Notes: generated from the sequence alone by a model not told the origin. DNA of 64,000 nucleotides from Ensifer sp. LC163 (GCF_001695855.1 NZ_MBSS01000001.1:124001-188000); one strand, 5' to 3'; positions 24,040 to 31,925 are shown, counted from the stretch's first letter. Made by a program: numbers and translations.

Positions 24040-25060
24040 CCCAGTTTGTCGGGCGAATGGCATCTACGCGTTTAGTCTTTGGAGCCGAAAAGGCAGCTAC
24101 TCGCTCGGAACATTACCGCTCGCACGGTCACGTCGTTCGCATTCGGAATGCCAACACTGAGCCGGAGCTATGGGATCAACCCGAAGACAGTTCTGAAGTG
24201 GCGCAAGCGGGCTACGGTCGAGGACCTCAAGACCGGGCCGAAGGAGCCGCACTCAACTGTTCTCAGCGAAGAAGAAGAGGCGATCATCATCGCATTCCGG
24301 CGGCACACGTTGCTGGCGCTGGATGATTGCCTCTACGCTCTTCAACCGACGATCCCGCATCTGACGCGATCTTCATTGCATCGATGCCTGCAGCGCCATG
24401 GGATTTCGAGACTGCCGGATGTGGAGGGCGACAAGCCGTCGAGGAAGAAGTTCAAAGCGTACGCAATCGGCTATTTTCACATCGACCTGGCTGAGGTCCA
24501 GACCGGAGAAGGCAAGCTCTACCTCTACGTCGCTATCGACAGGACCTCAAAGTTCGCCTTCGTCCAATTGGTCGAGCGCGCTACCACCCGAACGGCGTCA
24601 GACTTCCTGGAAACGCTGGTTGCAGCTGTGCCCTACGAAATCCACACGGTGCTGACCGACAACGGCATTCAGTTCGCCGACATTCCGAAGAACCGCAACG
24701 GACCCACCGCGCAGTTCCGGGGCCATCCGTTCGACCGGGCATGCTGGCGACATGGCATCGAACATCGGCTGACCAAGCCCAAGCATCCTTGGACAAACGG
24801 CCAGGTCGAGCGGATGAACCGGACAATCAAGGAGGCAACTGTCAAACGCTATCATTATGACAGCCACGACCAGCTCCGCAGACATCTCGGCGACTTCGTC
24901 TCGGCATACAATTTCGCCCGCCGCCTCAAGACGCTCAAAGGCCTCACGCCCTATGAATTTATCTGCAAGGTCTGGACTTCACAGCCAGAGAGATTCACTC
25001 TGAATCCGATCCATCAATTGCCGGGACTGAACAGCTAGGCCCCGATCGACACACTTCGCG
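24040..25060 (+). mobile_element. IS481-family insertion sequence inside array 1
   Basis: It holds one transposase gene and little else. The borders are approximate: portal fragment 2 homology ends at ~24035 on the left, and array sequence resumes after ~25060 on the right. I could not define inverted repeats or a target duplication by eye. Confidence 0.6.
24079..25038 (+). CDS. IS481-family transposase
   Basis: 319 residues from TTG 24079. The HTH region 'RSYGINPKTVLKWRKRATVE' is followed by 'HTLLALDDCLYALQPTIPHL', and the DDE catalytic residues are in 'YFHIDLAEVQTGEGKLYLYV', 'VLTDNGIQFAD' and 'WTNGQVERMNRTIKEATV'. The typical ending 'LKTLKGLTPYEFICKVW' is present. The first ~30 residues match poorly to the usual start, so the true start may be damaged or lie upstream in another frame. 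The catalytic core is intact. Confidence 0.85.
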   Translation: MEPKRQLLARNITARTVTSFAFGMPTLSRSYGINPKTVLKWRKRATVEDLKTGPKEPHSTVLSEEEEAIIIAFRRHTLLALDDCLYALQPTIPHLTRSSLHRCLQRHGISRLPDVEGDKPSRKKFKAYAIGYFHIDLAEVQTGEGKLYLYVAIDRTSKFAFVQLVERATTRTASDFLETLVAAVPYEIHTVLTDNGIQFADIPKNRNGPTAQFRGHPFDRACWRHGIEHRLTKPKHPWTNGQVERMNRTIKEATVKRYHYDSHDQLRRHLGDFVSAYNFARRLKTLKGLTPYEFICKVWTSQPERFTLNPIHQLPGLNS

Positions 25061-25105
25061 ATCGCGCCGACCGTCTTTGGCAATAGTGTGGCAATCGCCA
25101 TCAGA

Positions 25106-25333
25106 TCAACGCCCCACATCATAAAGCCTGCCAAAAGTTCTGGCAGCGGGCGCAGACTTTTCATCATCCGGTTTCGCAAATTGCTGATACCCCACGCCGA
25201 CAGGCGCAGCGTAGGGAAGGATCTTGCCATTGAACTGGATAACATTCCGAAGGCGGGAATTGTCATTCACGTAAGACCGAATGCGCGCGGCCGTCTGCGG
25301 CGCTATCGTCTTCATCGTGTTCGGATTGGCCAT
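25106..25333 (-). CDS. small array ORF next to the IS, probably truncated
   Basis: 75 residues; Met at 25333 or 25315. The sequence 'MKTIAPQTAARIRSYVNDNS' then 'NVIQFNGKILPYAAPVGVGY' is protein-like but unrecognised, and it ends 45 bp before the presumed IS boundary. It could be the start of an effector cut by the IS or by a deletion. No partner is evident. Confidence 0.4.
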   Translation of the reverse strand: MANPNTMKTIAPQTAARIRSYVNDNSRLRNVIQFNGKILPYAAPVGVGYQQFAKPDDEKSAPAARTFGRLYDVGR

Positions 25334-25376
25334 GCGGGCGCCATGTCTTTCCCGCAGCCTTCCGCCGGCTCAGTTC

Positions 25377-25619
25377 TCAATCGGCCAGCCCGGACAAATA
25401 CTCCCTTGCGCGCACCAGTTTGGCTCGCATTGCCTCAGCATTGTAAAGAAATTCACCGCCTTCCGGACGGTACATGGCAAGCATGGCCACCAGGTCCCGG
25501 ACATAGTCGTTATCCGGGTAGGCATCATCCAGCGCGACCTCGATCTCGTTCGCCAGGAGAATGCTGGGACGATCTGCGGCAATGAACTCGTCCAGCATCG
25601 CCTCAATAGTCTTGTTCAT
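25377..25619 (-). CDS. 80-aa acidic helical protein, possible second immunity protein
   Basis: Net acidic and helical: 'KTIEAMLDEFIAADRPSILL', 'LDDAYPDNDYVRDLVAMLAM' and 'NAEAMRAKLVRAREYL'. It lies 23 bp after the DUF6258-like gene and on the same strand, so the pair is probably one transcript. Size and charge are like cytosolic immunity proteins that bind basic nuclease toxins. Identity is not established. Confidence 0.5.
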   Translation of the reverse strand: MNKTIEAMLDEFIAADRPSILLANEIEVALDDAYPDNDYVRDLVAMLAMYRPEGGEFLYNAEAMRAKLVRAREYLSGLAD

Positions 25620-25642
25620 CGGATTACCGGCCCGGCCCCAAT

Positions 25643-26038
25643 CTAATCCCTGATCCGCGCGCCTTCTTCACCCGGCCTCTCGATCGCAACAGCCTTGGCC
25701 CGGATAGTGGTCTTGACGTTCACATAATCCCCGAGCTCGTAGCCCGAGCCGATTTCCATCACAACTGTGAAGCGATCGCCGTCGTAGCCAAGAAACTCGA
25801 CGACGCCGAACTCGTCGTTCAGCAAGCGACCAGGCGGGTCGAAGGAAATGTGATCGACCCCTTCGAACACCAGGAAGCCATCGTCTATATCTTCCTCATA
25901 GTTCCAGATCCCCCCCCGAAGACGCGACACTGCGTTCATCTGGATCTTCACCTCACCCTTCCAACCGTCAAGGACGACGGCCTTACAGGCACGGTCGCCC
26001 AAGTAAATGCTGCTCAAGAACTCGTCCGGTTTCATCAT
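25643..26038 (-). CDS. DUF6258-like immunity protein for the Ntox24-like toxin
   Basis: 131 residues from the Met-Met at 26038, 2 bp after the toxin stop. The sequence 'EFLSSIYLGDRACKAVVLDG', 'WKGEVKIQMNAVSRLR', 'EEDIDDGFLVFEGVDHISFD' and 'PPGRLLNDE' matches what I know of DUF6258 proteins, small cytosolic proteins often found beside polymorphic toxins. It has no signal peptide, which suits a toxin acting in the cytoplasm. Tight coupling to the toxin gene ensures co-expression, though no separate promoter was seen. Confidence 0.65.
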   Translation of the reverse strand: MMKPDEFLSSIYLGDRACKAVVLDGWKGEVKIQMNAVSRLRGGIWNYEEDIDDGFLVFEGVDHISFDPPGRLLNDEFGVVEFLGYDGDRFTVVMEIGSGYELGDYVNVKTTIRAKAVAIERPGEEGARIRD

Positions 26039-26040
26039 TC

Positions 26041-26706
26041 TTATCTCATCGGCCAATGTGCATCAGGACTGTTCCAGGGCACGATGTTTCCAAGGACATC
26101 GAGCGAGGGACCCTGCCCGCTGGTGTATGGCCCCCTTCCTTCGAGATGACCATGGGTATGCGGTGTTTTTCTGGGACCATGCCCCTGCGGATTCAGCCTA
26201 TGGTAGTTTGATCCATTCGGATAGAGCGTGTGGGTGTCAACGGGATTTTGACCCGGCACAGTGCGGCCTCCCAACGGCTCGAACATGATATTGCCTCTGC
26301 TGTCGCCGATAAAACGCTGGATCGGCCAGCCCGTGCGCTGATCGGTGAGATAGGCTCTTTGAAGCTCTTCCAGCCGACGCTGTAGGCTGTCTCTCGCCTG
26401 CACGGAGTAGGAGCCGCCGGCGGGTTCCAGAAATGTCTCGTTCGGATTGAGCCGCTTTATCTCGCGCATCAGGCGGCCGATCTGAAATCCCATCGCTTCT
26501 TGAACGGGGTCTCTCGGCTGGGTTCCGCGCCGCGCCGGTAGCCGCGCCTGGGCAAACTCTTGGCCGCCCCGGCGATCGCTGCCGGCACTCGGCGCCCGAT
26601 TCGGCAGCCAGCTGTTCGCCTCCTCGCCAAAATCGCGAAGCTCCAGCGCGCCGCCAAGCCCGGTCGGCGCCTCGTAAAAATCGTCATAGTCGCTGATGCG
26701 TCTCAT
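26041..26706 (-). CDS. polymorphic toxin with Ntox24-like (type 24) nuclease domain
   Basis: 221 residues; ATG 26706 overlaps the portal stop (ATGA). The N-terminal motif 'ALELRDFGEEANSWLP' (residues ~20-35) is shared with the effector at 22789. The middle is helical ('IGRLMREIKRLNPNETF', 'DSLQRRLEELQRAYLTDQRT'). The C-terminal ~80 residues, with 'PVDTHTLYPNGSNYHRLNPQ', 'TPHTHGHLEGRGP' and 'GPSLDVLGNIVPWNSPDAHW', match the His-rich type-24 polymorphic toxin domain, thought to be an RNase. This is the module adjacent to the intact portal, so it is probably the active one of array 1. Confidence 0.75.
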   Translation of the reverse strand: MRRISDYDDFYEAPTGLGGALELRDFGEEANSWLPNRAPSAGSDRRGGQEFAQARLPARRGTQPRDPVQEAMGFQIGRLMREIKRLNPNETFLEPAGGSYSVQARDSLQRRLEELQRAYLTDQRTGWPIQRFIGDSRGNIMFEPLGGRTVPGQNPVDTHTLYPNGSNYHRLNPQGHGPRKTPHTHGHLEGRGPYTSGQGPSLDVLGNIVPWNSPDAHWPMR

Positions 26707-28760
26707 CCCGGAGTTCCCCCGATATGCGCCGTCGTCAGCGCCGTACCGCCGGCCATTTCGGCCAGGTTCTGCTCGCGTTTGAGGTTGAGTTCGGCGTCGA
26801 TCTGGTAGCGTTTCAAGGCGCCGTCCTGCTGGATCTCCTCAAGCTTCAGCTCGCGCTCCATCTCCAGCTTGCGCCGCGCGGCCTCGCTTTCCATCCGCGT
26901 CTTTTCGGCGGCAAGCTGCGCTTCCATCTGCAGCCGCTGCATGCCCACATCGGGCTGCTGCTGCGGCTTCGCCGCCTGCATCCGCTTCTGGATGTCCTCC
27001 GGCGTCGGCTTGGTGAAGTAGAGGTCGGGCGATTTCAGCCCCGCCGCCTCCACCGTCTTGGCAATGCCGTTGTAGAGGTTGTCGGGCGAGACGTAAGGAT
27101 TGTCGGGCCCGAGCGTCATCAAGAGTTTTTCCTGCAATTGCTGGATCATCTGGATCATCAGCATGTCGCGCTCGCGGGTGCCGGCGCCAAGGCCGGTGTT
27201 GACGGTCGCGTCCATGCCTGCGTTCCAGTGGCGTGGGTCGAACGTCACCCATTGACCGCGCAGGCGCACCGCCCGCGGCCGGTCCTGGTGCTTGATGACG
27301 AGGCCAAGCAGGCCCTTGAACACCCGCTTCAACCCTTGCGCAAAGGTGCGCACCATCAGCTCCGTCTGGCCGATGCCCGCCTGCTCGACCAGCGCGGTTG
27401 CCTTCGCCGTCATGTTCTGCAGCGCGTCCGGCGCCATGCCGCTCGAGGCGTCCGAAATCCCGGTGCGATCGGTCGCCTCCTGGTCGAGATAGCCGAGCAT
27501 CGAGAAGGATTCCCGCGCCACGAACGGCACCGCCGTGTAGCCGACGGCGCCGCGCACATCGACGCCCTGGCCGACGCGGATCGGCTGGCCGAACTTCGGG
27601 TTCAGCACCGATTCCGGGTTCTGGATCACACCTTCCTGCACGATCGGCTGCTGGTTGTTCTGCCAGTAGAGATTGTCGAGCGTCTGGCGCAGAAGCACCG
27701 TCTTCACCCGCTGGATCTCGGCCATGTCGTCGGTGACGGAGTTGCCCTCGCGCTGGTGCGGGCGGCGCTCGGTGATGAGGTCGGCAAAGGGCACCTCGTC
27801 CCATTCCTCGTCCTCAAGCAGGTTGTCCGGCCCGGTGCCGCCGGCAAAGACCAGGCGCCTGAGCTCGGCAATGCCGTCGTCGTCGGCATCCACCTTCACG
27901 TAGAGTTCGTAATACTCCACCTCCTGCAGCGCCGTGGCAGTCGCCTCGCCGTCGCCAAAGACGTCGCGGCGACGGGCAAATGCCTCATCGTCGCCGTCAT
28001 GGTCGCCGGCAACGGCAAAACCTTCCACCTTCGCCCGGTCATAACCCATGGCGATGAGATCGGAGCGGCGCATGCGCAGGTTAATGCCGGTGATCGGACT
28101 ATCGTCGATCGAGATCGCATCCGGATGGATGAGGAATTCCTCAAGCGGCACCGCGGCAAGCCGCGTCGTGCCACGCTCGCCCGTGCGACGGATCTTCACG
28201 TTGAAGACCGGCTGTTCCACCCGGCCGGTCGGCAGCTCGATCGTCTCGATCGATTGCGATTGCTCCAGCACCTCCACCGCATCGTCGGCGATCAGTTGCA
28301 CCAGCGCCGCTTCGTCGAGCCCGGTATGGCTCGAGACCTCAACGGTCTGCTTCTTCTCGTACCACCAGCGGATCACGCCGTTCCTGAGCTTCAGCGCGTC
28401 GTGCGCGGCGTCCTGCACCGCGTCGTAGCCGTCGCTCTCGGGAAAAACGATATAGTTGATGTAGTCGGTCGCCTGCTCGGCACCCGCCTCATCGCCCTGG
28501 TTGACCGGCTCGTACTCGACCACCTTGTCATTGCCGAGCACCGTGCGGATCAAGGAAGGCAGTACCTTCTTCACCGCCGCGCGCACATCGCGCGAAACCA
28601 CCTTCGAGCGGTTGCTGTCGGACGGCACGTCCTTCATCACCCCGTCGTAATATTCCATCGCCCGGATGCGATCGACCGACAGCGCGTCGCGGTAGGTTTC
28701 GCAATCCCTGACGAGCTGGCTCACCAGCGACGTCAGTTCCGGTTTTGTCATCGCTGCCAT
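26703..28760 (-). CDS. phage portal protein (P22-like)
   Basis: 685 residues; ATG 28760. An ORF extension to 28916 is not portal-like. The features of P22-type portals are clear: 'LVRDCETYRDALSVDRIRAM' and 'EYYDGVMKDVP', 'VKKVLPSLIRTVLGNDKVVE', 'DAVQDAAHDALKLRNGVIRW', a central 'VFAGGTGPDNLLEDEEWDEV', 'QRVKTVLLRQTLDNLYWQNN', and a C-terminal charged coiled coil ('ARRKLEMERELKLEEIQQDG'). It forms the dodecameric DNA channel at one capsid vertex. The 3' end has been copied twice in array 1 (fragments 2 and 3), and the 5' end is partly duplicated at 29850-29890. Confidence 0.9.
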   Translation of the reverse strand: MAAMTKPELTSLVSQLVRDCETYRDALSVDRIRAMEYYDGVMKDVPSDSNRSKVVSRDVRAAVKKVLPSLIRTVLGNDKVVEYEPVNQGDEAGAEQATDYINYIVFPESDGYDAVQDAAHDALKLRNGVIRWWYEKKQTVEVSSHTGLDEAALVQLIADDAVEVLEQSQSIETIELPTGRVEQPVFNVKIRRTGERGTTRLAAVPLEEFLIHPDAISIDDSPITGINLRMRRSDLIAMGYDRAKVEGFAVAGDHDGDDEAFARRRDVFGDGEATATALQEVEYYELYVKVDADDDGIAELRRLVFAGGTGPDNLLEDEEWDEVPFADLITERRPHQREGNSVTDDMAEIQRVKTVLLRQTLDNLYWQNNQQPIVQEGVIQNPESVLNPKFGQPIRVGQGVDVRGAVGYTAVPFVARESFSMLGYLDQEATDRTGISDASSGMAPDALQNMTAKATALVEQAGIGQTELMVRTFAQGLKRVFKGLLGLVIKHQDRPRAVRLRGQWVTFDPRHWNAGMDATVNTGLGAGTRERDMLMIQMIQQLQEKLLMTLGPDNPYVSPDNLYNGIAKTVEAAGLKSPDLYFTKPTPEDIQKRMQAAKPQQQPDVGMQRLQMEAQLAAEKTRMESEAARRKLEMERELKLEEIQQDGALKRYQIDAELNLKREQNLAEMAGGTALTTAHIGGTPG

Positions 28761-28778
28761 TAGGGAACCTTCCGATTG
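28738..28778 (-). repeat. portal 5' end, copy A of a ~41-bp direct repeat
   Basis: Start codon region of the working portal gene. About 41 bp, including ATGGCAGCGATGAC and its ribosome site region, recurs with few changes at 29850-29890 directly after the terminase stop. The intervening 1.1 kb is therefore an insertion. Confidence 0.7.
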
Positions 28779-28935
28779 AAACTCTAGTTTGTGTTTGCTT
28801 GCATTCGCCTCGACGCAACATTTCTTTCTGACAACCAAGCTCAGAACGAACGACGGCACCAAAAGTGCCCCTTCAAGACAACCTAGGTCTGTGCGAAGCC
28901 GTAACTTCGACCTCATCGAGCACTGGCTTGCCTAA

Positions 28936-29085
28936 GTCTCAGCCATCGCGCGGTTCGAACGCGGCGAAACTTCGGGGGATCGGACAATCATCGATCTCGA
29001 GAGCGCCCTTGAATCTGCCGGCGTCGAGTTCATTGCCGAGAACGGTGGCGGTGCCGGCGTCAGGCTCAGGAAGAACAAGCCATGA
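28936..29085 (+). pseudogene. C-terminal fragment of an XRE-type HTH regulator
   Basis: Fifty codons open after a stop at 28933, with no start: 'SAIARFERGETSGDRTIIDL' then 'ALESAGVEFIAENGGGAGVR' and 'LRKNKP'. This is the standard ending of small rhizobial XRE/Cro-type regulators. The DNA-binding N-terminus is missing. It lies inside the insert between terminase and portal. Confidence 0.7.
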
Positions 29086-29345
29086 TCCGAACCGAGAGCG
29101 CAGTATCGCCACAGCAGGTGCAGCAGCCGGTCGTCATTGCTCCGTTCGCCAGTGTTCATCTGGATAATGTCGGCTAATCATGCAATATTTCCGTGAGCCC
29201 GGCGGGTCAGGATACAACTGACCTGCGAAACAACGAACAAAGCCGGCAGTTGCCGGGCCGGGCAGGACGGTCGCTTGCCGAAACCAGCCTCTGAGCGGAC
29301 AAGCCCGGCGGGAAGGCATCGCGTTCAGCGATGATGGAGGACCTT

Positions 29346-29678
29346 ATGCGATTCATCGATCTGGCTATCGCATCTGTCTTTGCCGCGACCATACTGGCTT
29401 CGGCACCGGCGTTGGCTGTGGAGAAGAAGGTGGTGCCCGGAGGAAACCTAGGCATCCGCAAAGTCGCGCCGCCGATTGCTGCCGGCAACACGCTCGAATG
29501 CGGGGGAAAGACGTACAAAGTGAAGACCGGGACCAATGCCGGGACTTGTAAGCAGTCGAAAGACAGCGCGGGTAACGTTTATCAGGTTATTTGCAACGAC
29601 GGCGAGAACCATGCATCCGCAACTTGCGGGAAGGGTTGCGGAGCAACCTATGGCGCAGGCGACTGCGATCTCAAATAG
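29346..29678 (+). CDS. secreted Cys-rich small protein in terminase-portal insert
   Basis: 110 residues; ATG 29346 with GGAGG at 29335. Sec signal 'MRFIDLAIASVFAATILASA' (cut near PALA), then ~86 residues with six Cys in 'TLECGGKTYKVKTGTNAGTC', 'YQVICNDGENHASATCGKGC' and 'GAGDC', suggesting three disulfides. It is on the opposite strand to the phage operon, like the plus-strand immunity candidates of array 1. The function is unknown; by analogy it may be an orphan periplasmic immunity gene whose toxin has been lost. Confidence 0.65.
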   Translation: MRFIDLAIASVFAATILASAPALAVEKKVVPGGNLGIRKVAPPIAAGNTLECGGKTYKVKTGTNAGTCKQSKDSAGNVYQVICNDGENHASATCGKGCGATYGAGDCDLK

Positions 29679-29849
29679 GTGCGTTCCGTGGGGCTGCTGC
29701 CTCAGCTCCCGCAAGCGCAGCCACGACCCGAAATGCAAGTTGAGCGGCTTCAAGCGTGAGGCTGACGAAAGGCTGATCGTTCAGCTTGTTCCTTGAAGGC
29801 TGAAGCGCGGCGTTGCGAGACTGGGCACAAGCGCTGTTGACAACCCCGA

Positions 29850-29890
29850 ATCCGGTTTCGTCATCGCTGCCATCAGAGAACACTCCGGTC
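29850..29890 (-). repeat. portal 5' end, copy B, directly after terminase
   Basis: Here TGATG joins the terminase stop to an ATG that begins 'MAAMTKPDS', against 'MAAMTKPEL' in the real portal. Homology to the region 28738-28778 covers the ribosome site and first eight codons and then ends. This was probably the original portal start before the insertion. Confidence 0.7.
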
Positions 29891-31240
29891 GGTAAAGGCC
29901 CAGGCGGCGTCATTGGCCTTCACCCGGGCAAAGCGTTTCATCATCAGCGCGTAGCGGCAGGCCGAAAGAACGTCGTCGCGTTCCTTGACGATCCGGCCGT
30001 CCTTGCGGTGGTAGAGCCTGAACTCCTCGAACCATTCGCTAGCGGTGGAAAACACCTTGAAGCGCCCGGTCTGCATGCGCTGCAGCATGTCGGAGATCCC
30101 CGCCTCGACGCCATTGGTGCCGTCGTCGAAGGTCGCCCGCTCCTGGAGCATCGCCAGCCCCTGCCCGCGATATTGCGCCGCCAGTTGCTCGCCCGAGCCC
30201 TTGTCGTGCTGCAGGCCGTCATGCGGCCATGCCCAGGGCAGCCAGGCGCCCCAGGGTTTCAGCGCCGCTGAGTGAATGATCGGCGTCGCTTCGCGCTCGC
30301 GGTAAACCTTCGTCACGTAGAAGACGTCCGCATCCCGGTCCCAGGCGCAGGCAACTGCCGCAAACGGGTGATCCCAACCGAAATCGAGCCCGCCGATCTG
30401 CACCCAATGTTGGGGGAGCTCGAAAGGGTCGATGCGGATCTGTTCCTCGGTCACCGGGAAGATCCGGCCCGAGCCCAGCGTCGGCACGCCCTTGGTGCGC
30501 GCTTCCTTCTCATGCGCGGGATAGCTCGCAATGATCTTCGCGCGCTCTTCCGGCGTGTAATGCTCGGCATCGTCGATCGTCATGGTCACCACCACCCTGT
30601 CCTCGGAGGGCTCCAGCAGGTAGCGACTGACCACCGAGCTCATGCCCTTCAGCGGTGTAAACGTCACGGCGACGGAGCCGCCGGTCGCATTGGTGCGGGT
30701 GATGCCCTCGAAATAGACGTCCTCCGGCGGCTCCTCGTCGAACCAGACATAGTCCACCGTGTTTGCCTGCCATTTGGCGCGGCCCTGTTCGTAGGCCTTC
30801 AGGAGCAGCGTCGAGGTGCTGCCCGTCGCATGGCGCACCGTCACGCTGTCGAGCGCGCCGGATGCGCTGGATCTGCGCGTCCAGCCCGCTATCGCAGCCT
30901 TCGGGATATAGCCGGTGCCCCAATCCTCTTCGTTCATCGGCGGGCCGACGAGCAGCCGCTGCACGCCATCGCGCGTCAGCTCGTGCGATTCCGAGCCGCC
31001 GATCATCACGATCGGACGGTCGAAGCGTCGGCCCGCCCACCATTCGGGGTAGTCGCCGGTCAGGTGCATTGCCGCTTCGGCAGCACCGGCCAGCGTCTTT
31101 CCGAGCTGGTTTCCGGCCATGAACAGCCGCTCGCGGAAGGTGGCGCCCGCCTCGTGAAAGGCGGTCTGCCTGGCATAGGGCCGGTAATAGCGCAGCCTAT
31201 TGCTGCTCTGCCGCCGCCCGATCTCCGTCGCCAGTTCCAT
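29873..31240 (-). CDS. phage terminase large subunit
   Basis: 455 residues from the ATG at 31240, chosen for its AGGGAG ribosome site; an upstream Met at 31312 lies deeper inside the small-subunit gene. The ATPase has Walker A 'MAGNQLGKT' (residues ~41-49) and Walker B 'VDYVWFDEEPPED', plus motif 'VAVTFTPLKGM'. The nuclease half has 'QIGGLDFGWDHPFAAVACAW', with the first acidic metal ligand, and 'GIVKERDDVLSACRYALMMK'-type residues near the end. It pumps and cuts phage DNA at the portal. It overlaps the small subunit by 44 bp. Intact. Confidence 0.9.
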   Translation of the reverse strand: MELATEIGRRQSSNRLRYYRPYARQTAFHEAGATFRERLFMAGNQLGKTLAGAAEAAMHLTGDYPEWWAGRRFDRPIVMIGGSESHELTRDGVQRLLVGPPMNEEDWGTGYIPKAAIAGWTRRSSASGALDSVTVRHATGSTSTLLLKAYEQGRAKWQANTVDYVWFDEEPPEDVYFEGITRTNATGGSVAVTFTPLKGMSSVVSRYLLEPSEDRVVVTMTIDDAEHYTPEERAKIIASYPAHEKEARTKGVPTLGSGRIFPVTEEQIRIDPFELPQHWVQIGGLDFGWDHPFAAVACAWDRDADVFYVTKVYREREATPIIHSAALKPWGAWLPWAWPHDGLQHDKGSGEQLAAQYRGQGLAMLQERATFDDGTNGVEAGISDMLQRMQTGRFKVFSTASEWFEEFRLYHRKDGRIVKERDDVLSACRYALMMKRFARVKANDAAWAFTDRSVL

Positions 31241-31589
31241 CCGCTCCCTGAGCAGCGAGGAAAGGCTTGATGGTCTGGTCGAGCTTGCGGATCCGCTCGA
31301 GGAGTTGCTCATCCGTCATCTCGCCGATCTGGTTGACATTGACGTTCACGTCCTTCGGCATCAGCGAGGCCACGGCCTTGAGGAAATCGTGCGGACTCTT
31401 TTCGATCAGCGCATGGATCGCAGCCGCCCCCCGGCTCTCCCAGGCGGAAAGCATGTCTTCGAGAAACAGCTCACCGAGCTTGGTGCGCACCGCCTTGCGG
31501 GCGCGCGTCCGGACTGGTGTCCCCGCCCCCGGCACGCGCGGCAGGAAGCGCCCCGTCTTCGGGTCCTTGGCTGGCTTGCCGATGCTCAT
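31197..31589 (-). CDS. phage terminase small subunit
   Basis: 130 residues from the ATG at 31589, which has GGGAG upstream; a Met five codons earlier has none. It is basic at the N-terminus ('MSIGKPAKDPKTGRFLPRVP', 'RTRARKAVRTKLGELFLEDM'), with a helical C-terminus 'EQLLERIRKLDQTIKPF'. This pattern and the position directly before and overlapping the large terminase identify the DNA-recognition subunit, which forms a ring that selects viral DNA for packaging. Class assignment is by context and shape. Confidence 0.75.
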   Translation of the reverse strand: MSIGKPAKDPKTGRFLPRVPGAGTPVRTRARKAVRTKLGELFLEDMLSAWESRGAAAIHALIEKSPHDFLKAVASLMPKDVNVNVNQIGEMTDEQLLERIRKLDQTIKPFLAAQGADGTGDGDRAAAEQQ

Positions 31590-31823
31590 GATGATGGCTC
31601 CCATGCAGCGCTACCGCGCCGCAAAGCTCTCTAAAGTCGTTCAGGCACCCACGCGCACAACGACGGGAAAACAGTCGGCGGCCATCGGATATCCACGGCG
31701 AATTGCATTCACCCACTTGACCTTAGGTTGCATTCTGTCACCAATATGGAGTTAAGCGTCGTGCATTCGCGGCGGATAGGGCGGCCAAAGGCGCCGCTCA
31801 CCGGACATGACAGGCAGGCAACG

Positions 31824-31925
31824 CATGTCGCGCAAAAGTGTGCAGCGGTTTTGCGATAACGACATGCGCAGGAACATGAACCTGAAGCGCGGCAAGCGAA
31901 TCCTAGAGATCGTAACGCGCTTTAG
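31824..31925. repeat. ~102-bp intergenic repeat, copy 1
   Basis: It starts 'catgtcgcgcaaaag' with an inverted partner 'acgacatgcgc', and ends 'taacgcgctttag'. A second copy at 42327-42428 is about 85-90% identical by eye. The two copies bracket the cargo block and early region. Confidence 0.75.

Larger units (their letters stand above)
19520..26706 (-). other. array 1: portal-linked toxin-immunity array
   Basis: About 7.2 kb between the portal stop and the 78-aa structural gene. In minus-strand order: Ntox24-like toxin (ATGA with portal), DUF6258-like immunity, two small ORFs, IS481 insertion, portal fragment 2, permuted NlpC/P60-like toxin (ATGA), four-helix membrane immunity, portal fragment 3, and two small effectors with the shared C-terminal tail, each facing a convergent plus-strand secreted or membrane gene. 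Newer modules sit next to the intact portal; older ones are displaced with a piece of portal. Confidence 0.8.

Noticed and set aside
26724-28763. 679-codon plus-strand open frame across the portal gene
   Set aside because: Antisense shadow; the minus strand encodes an unmistakable portal protein.
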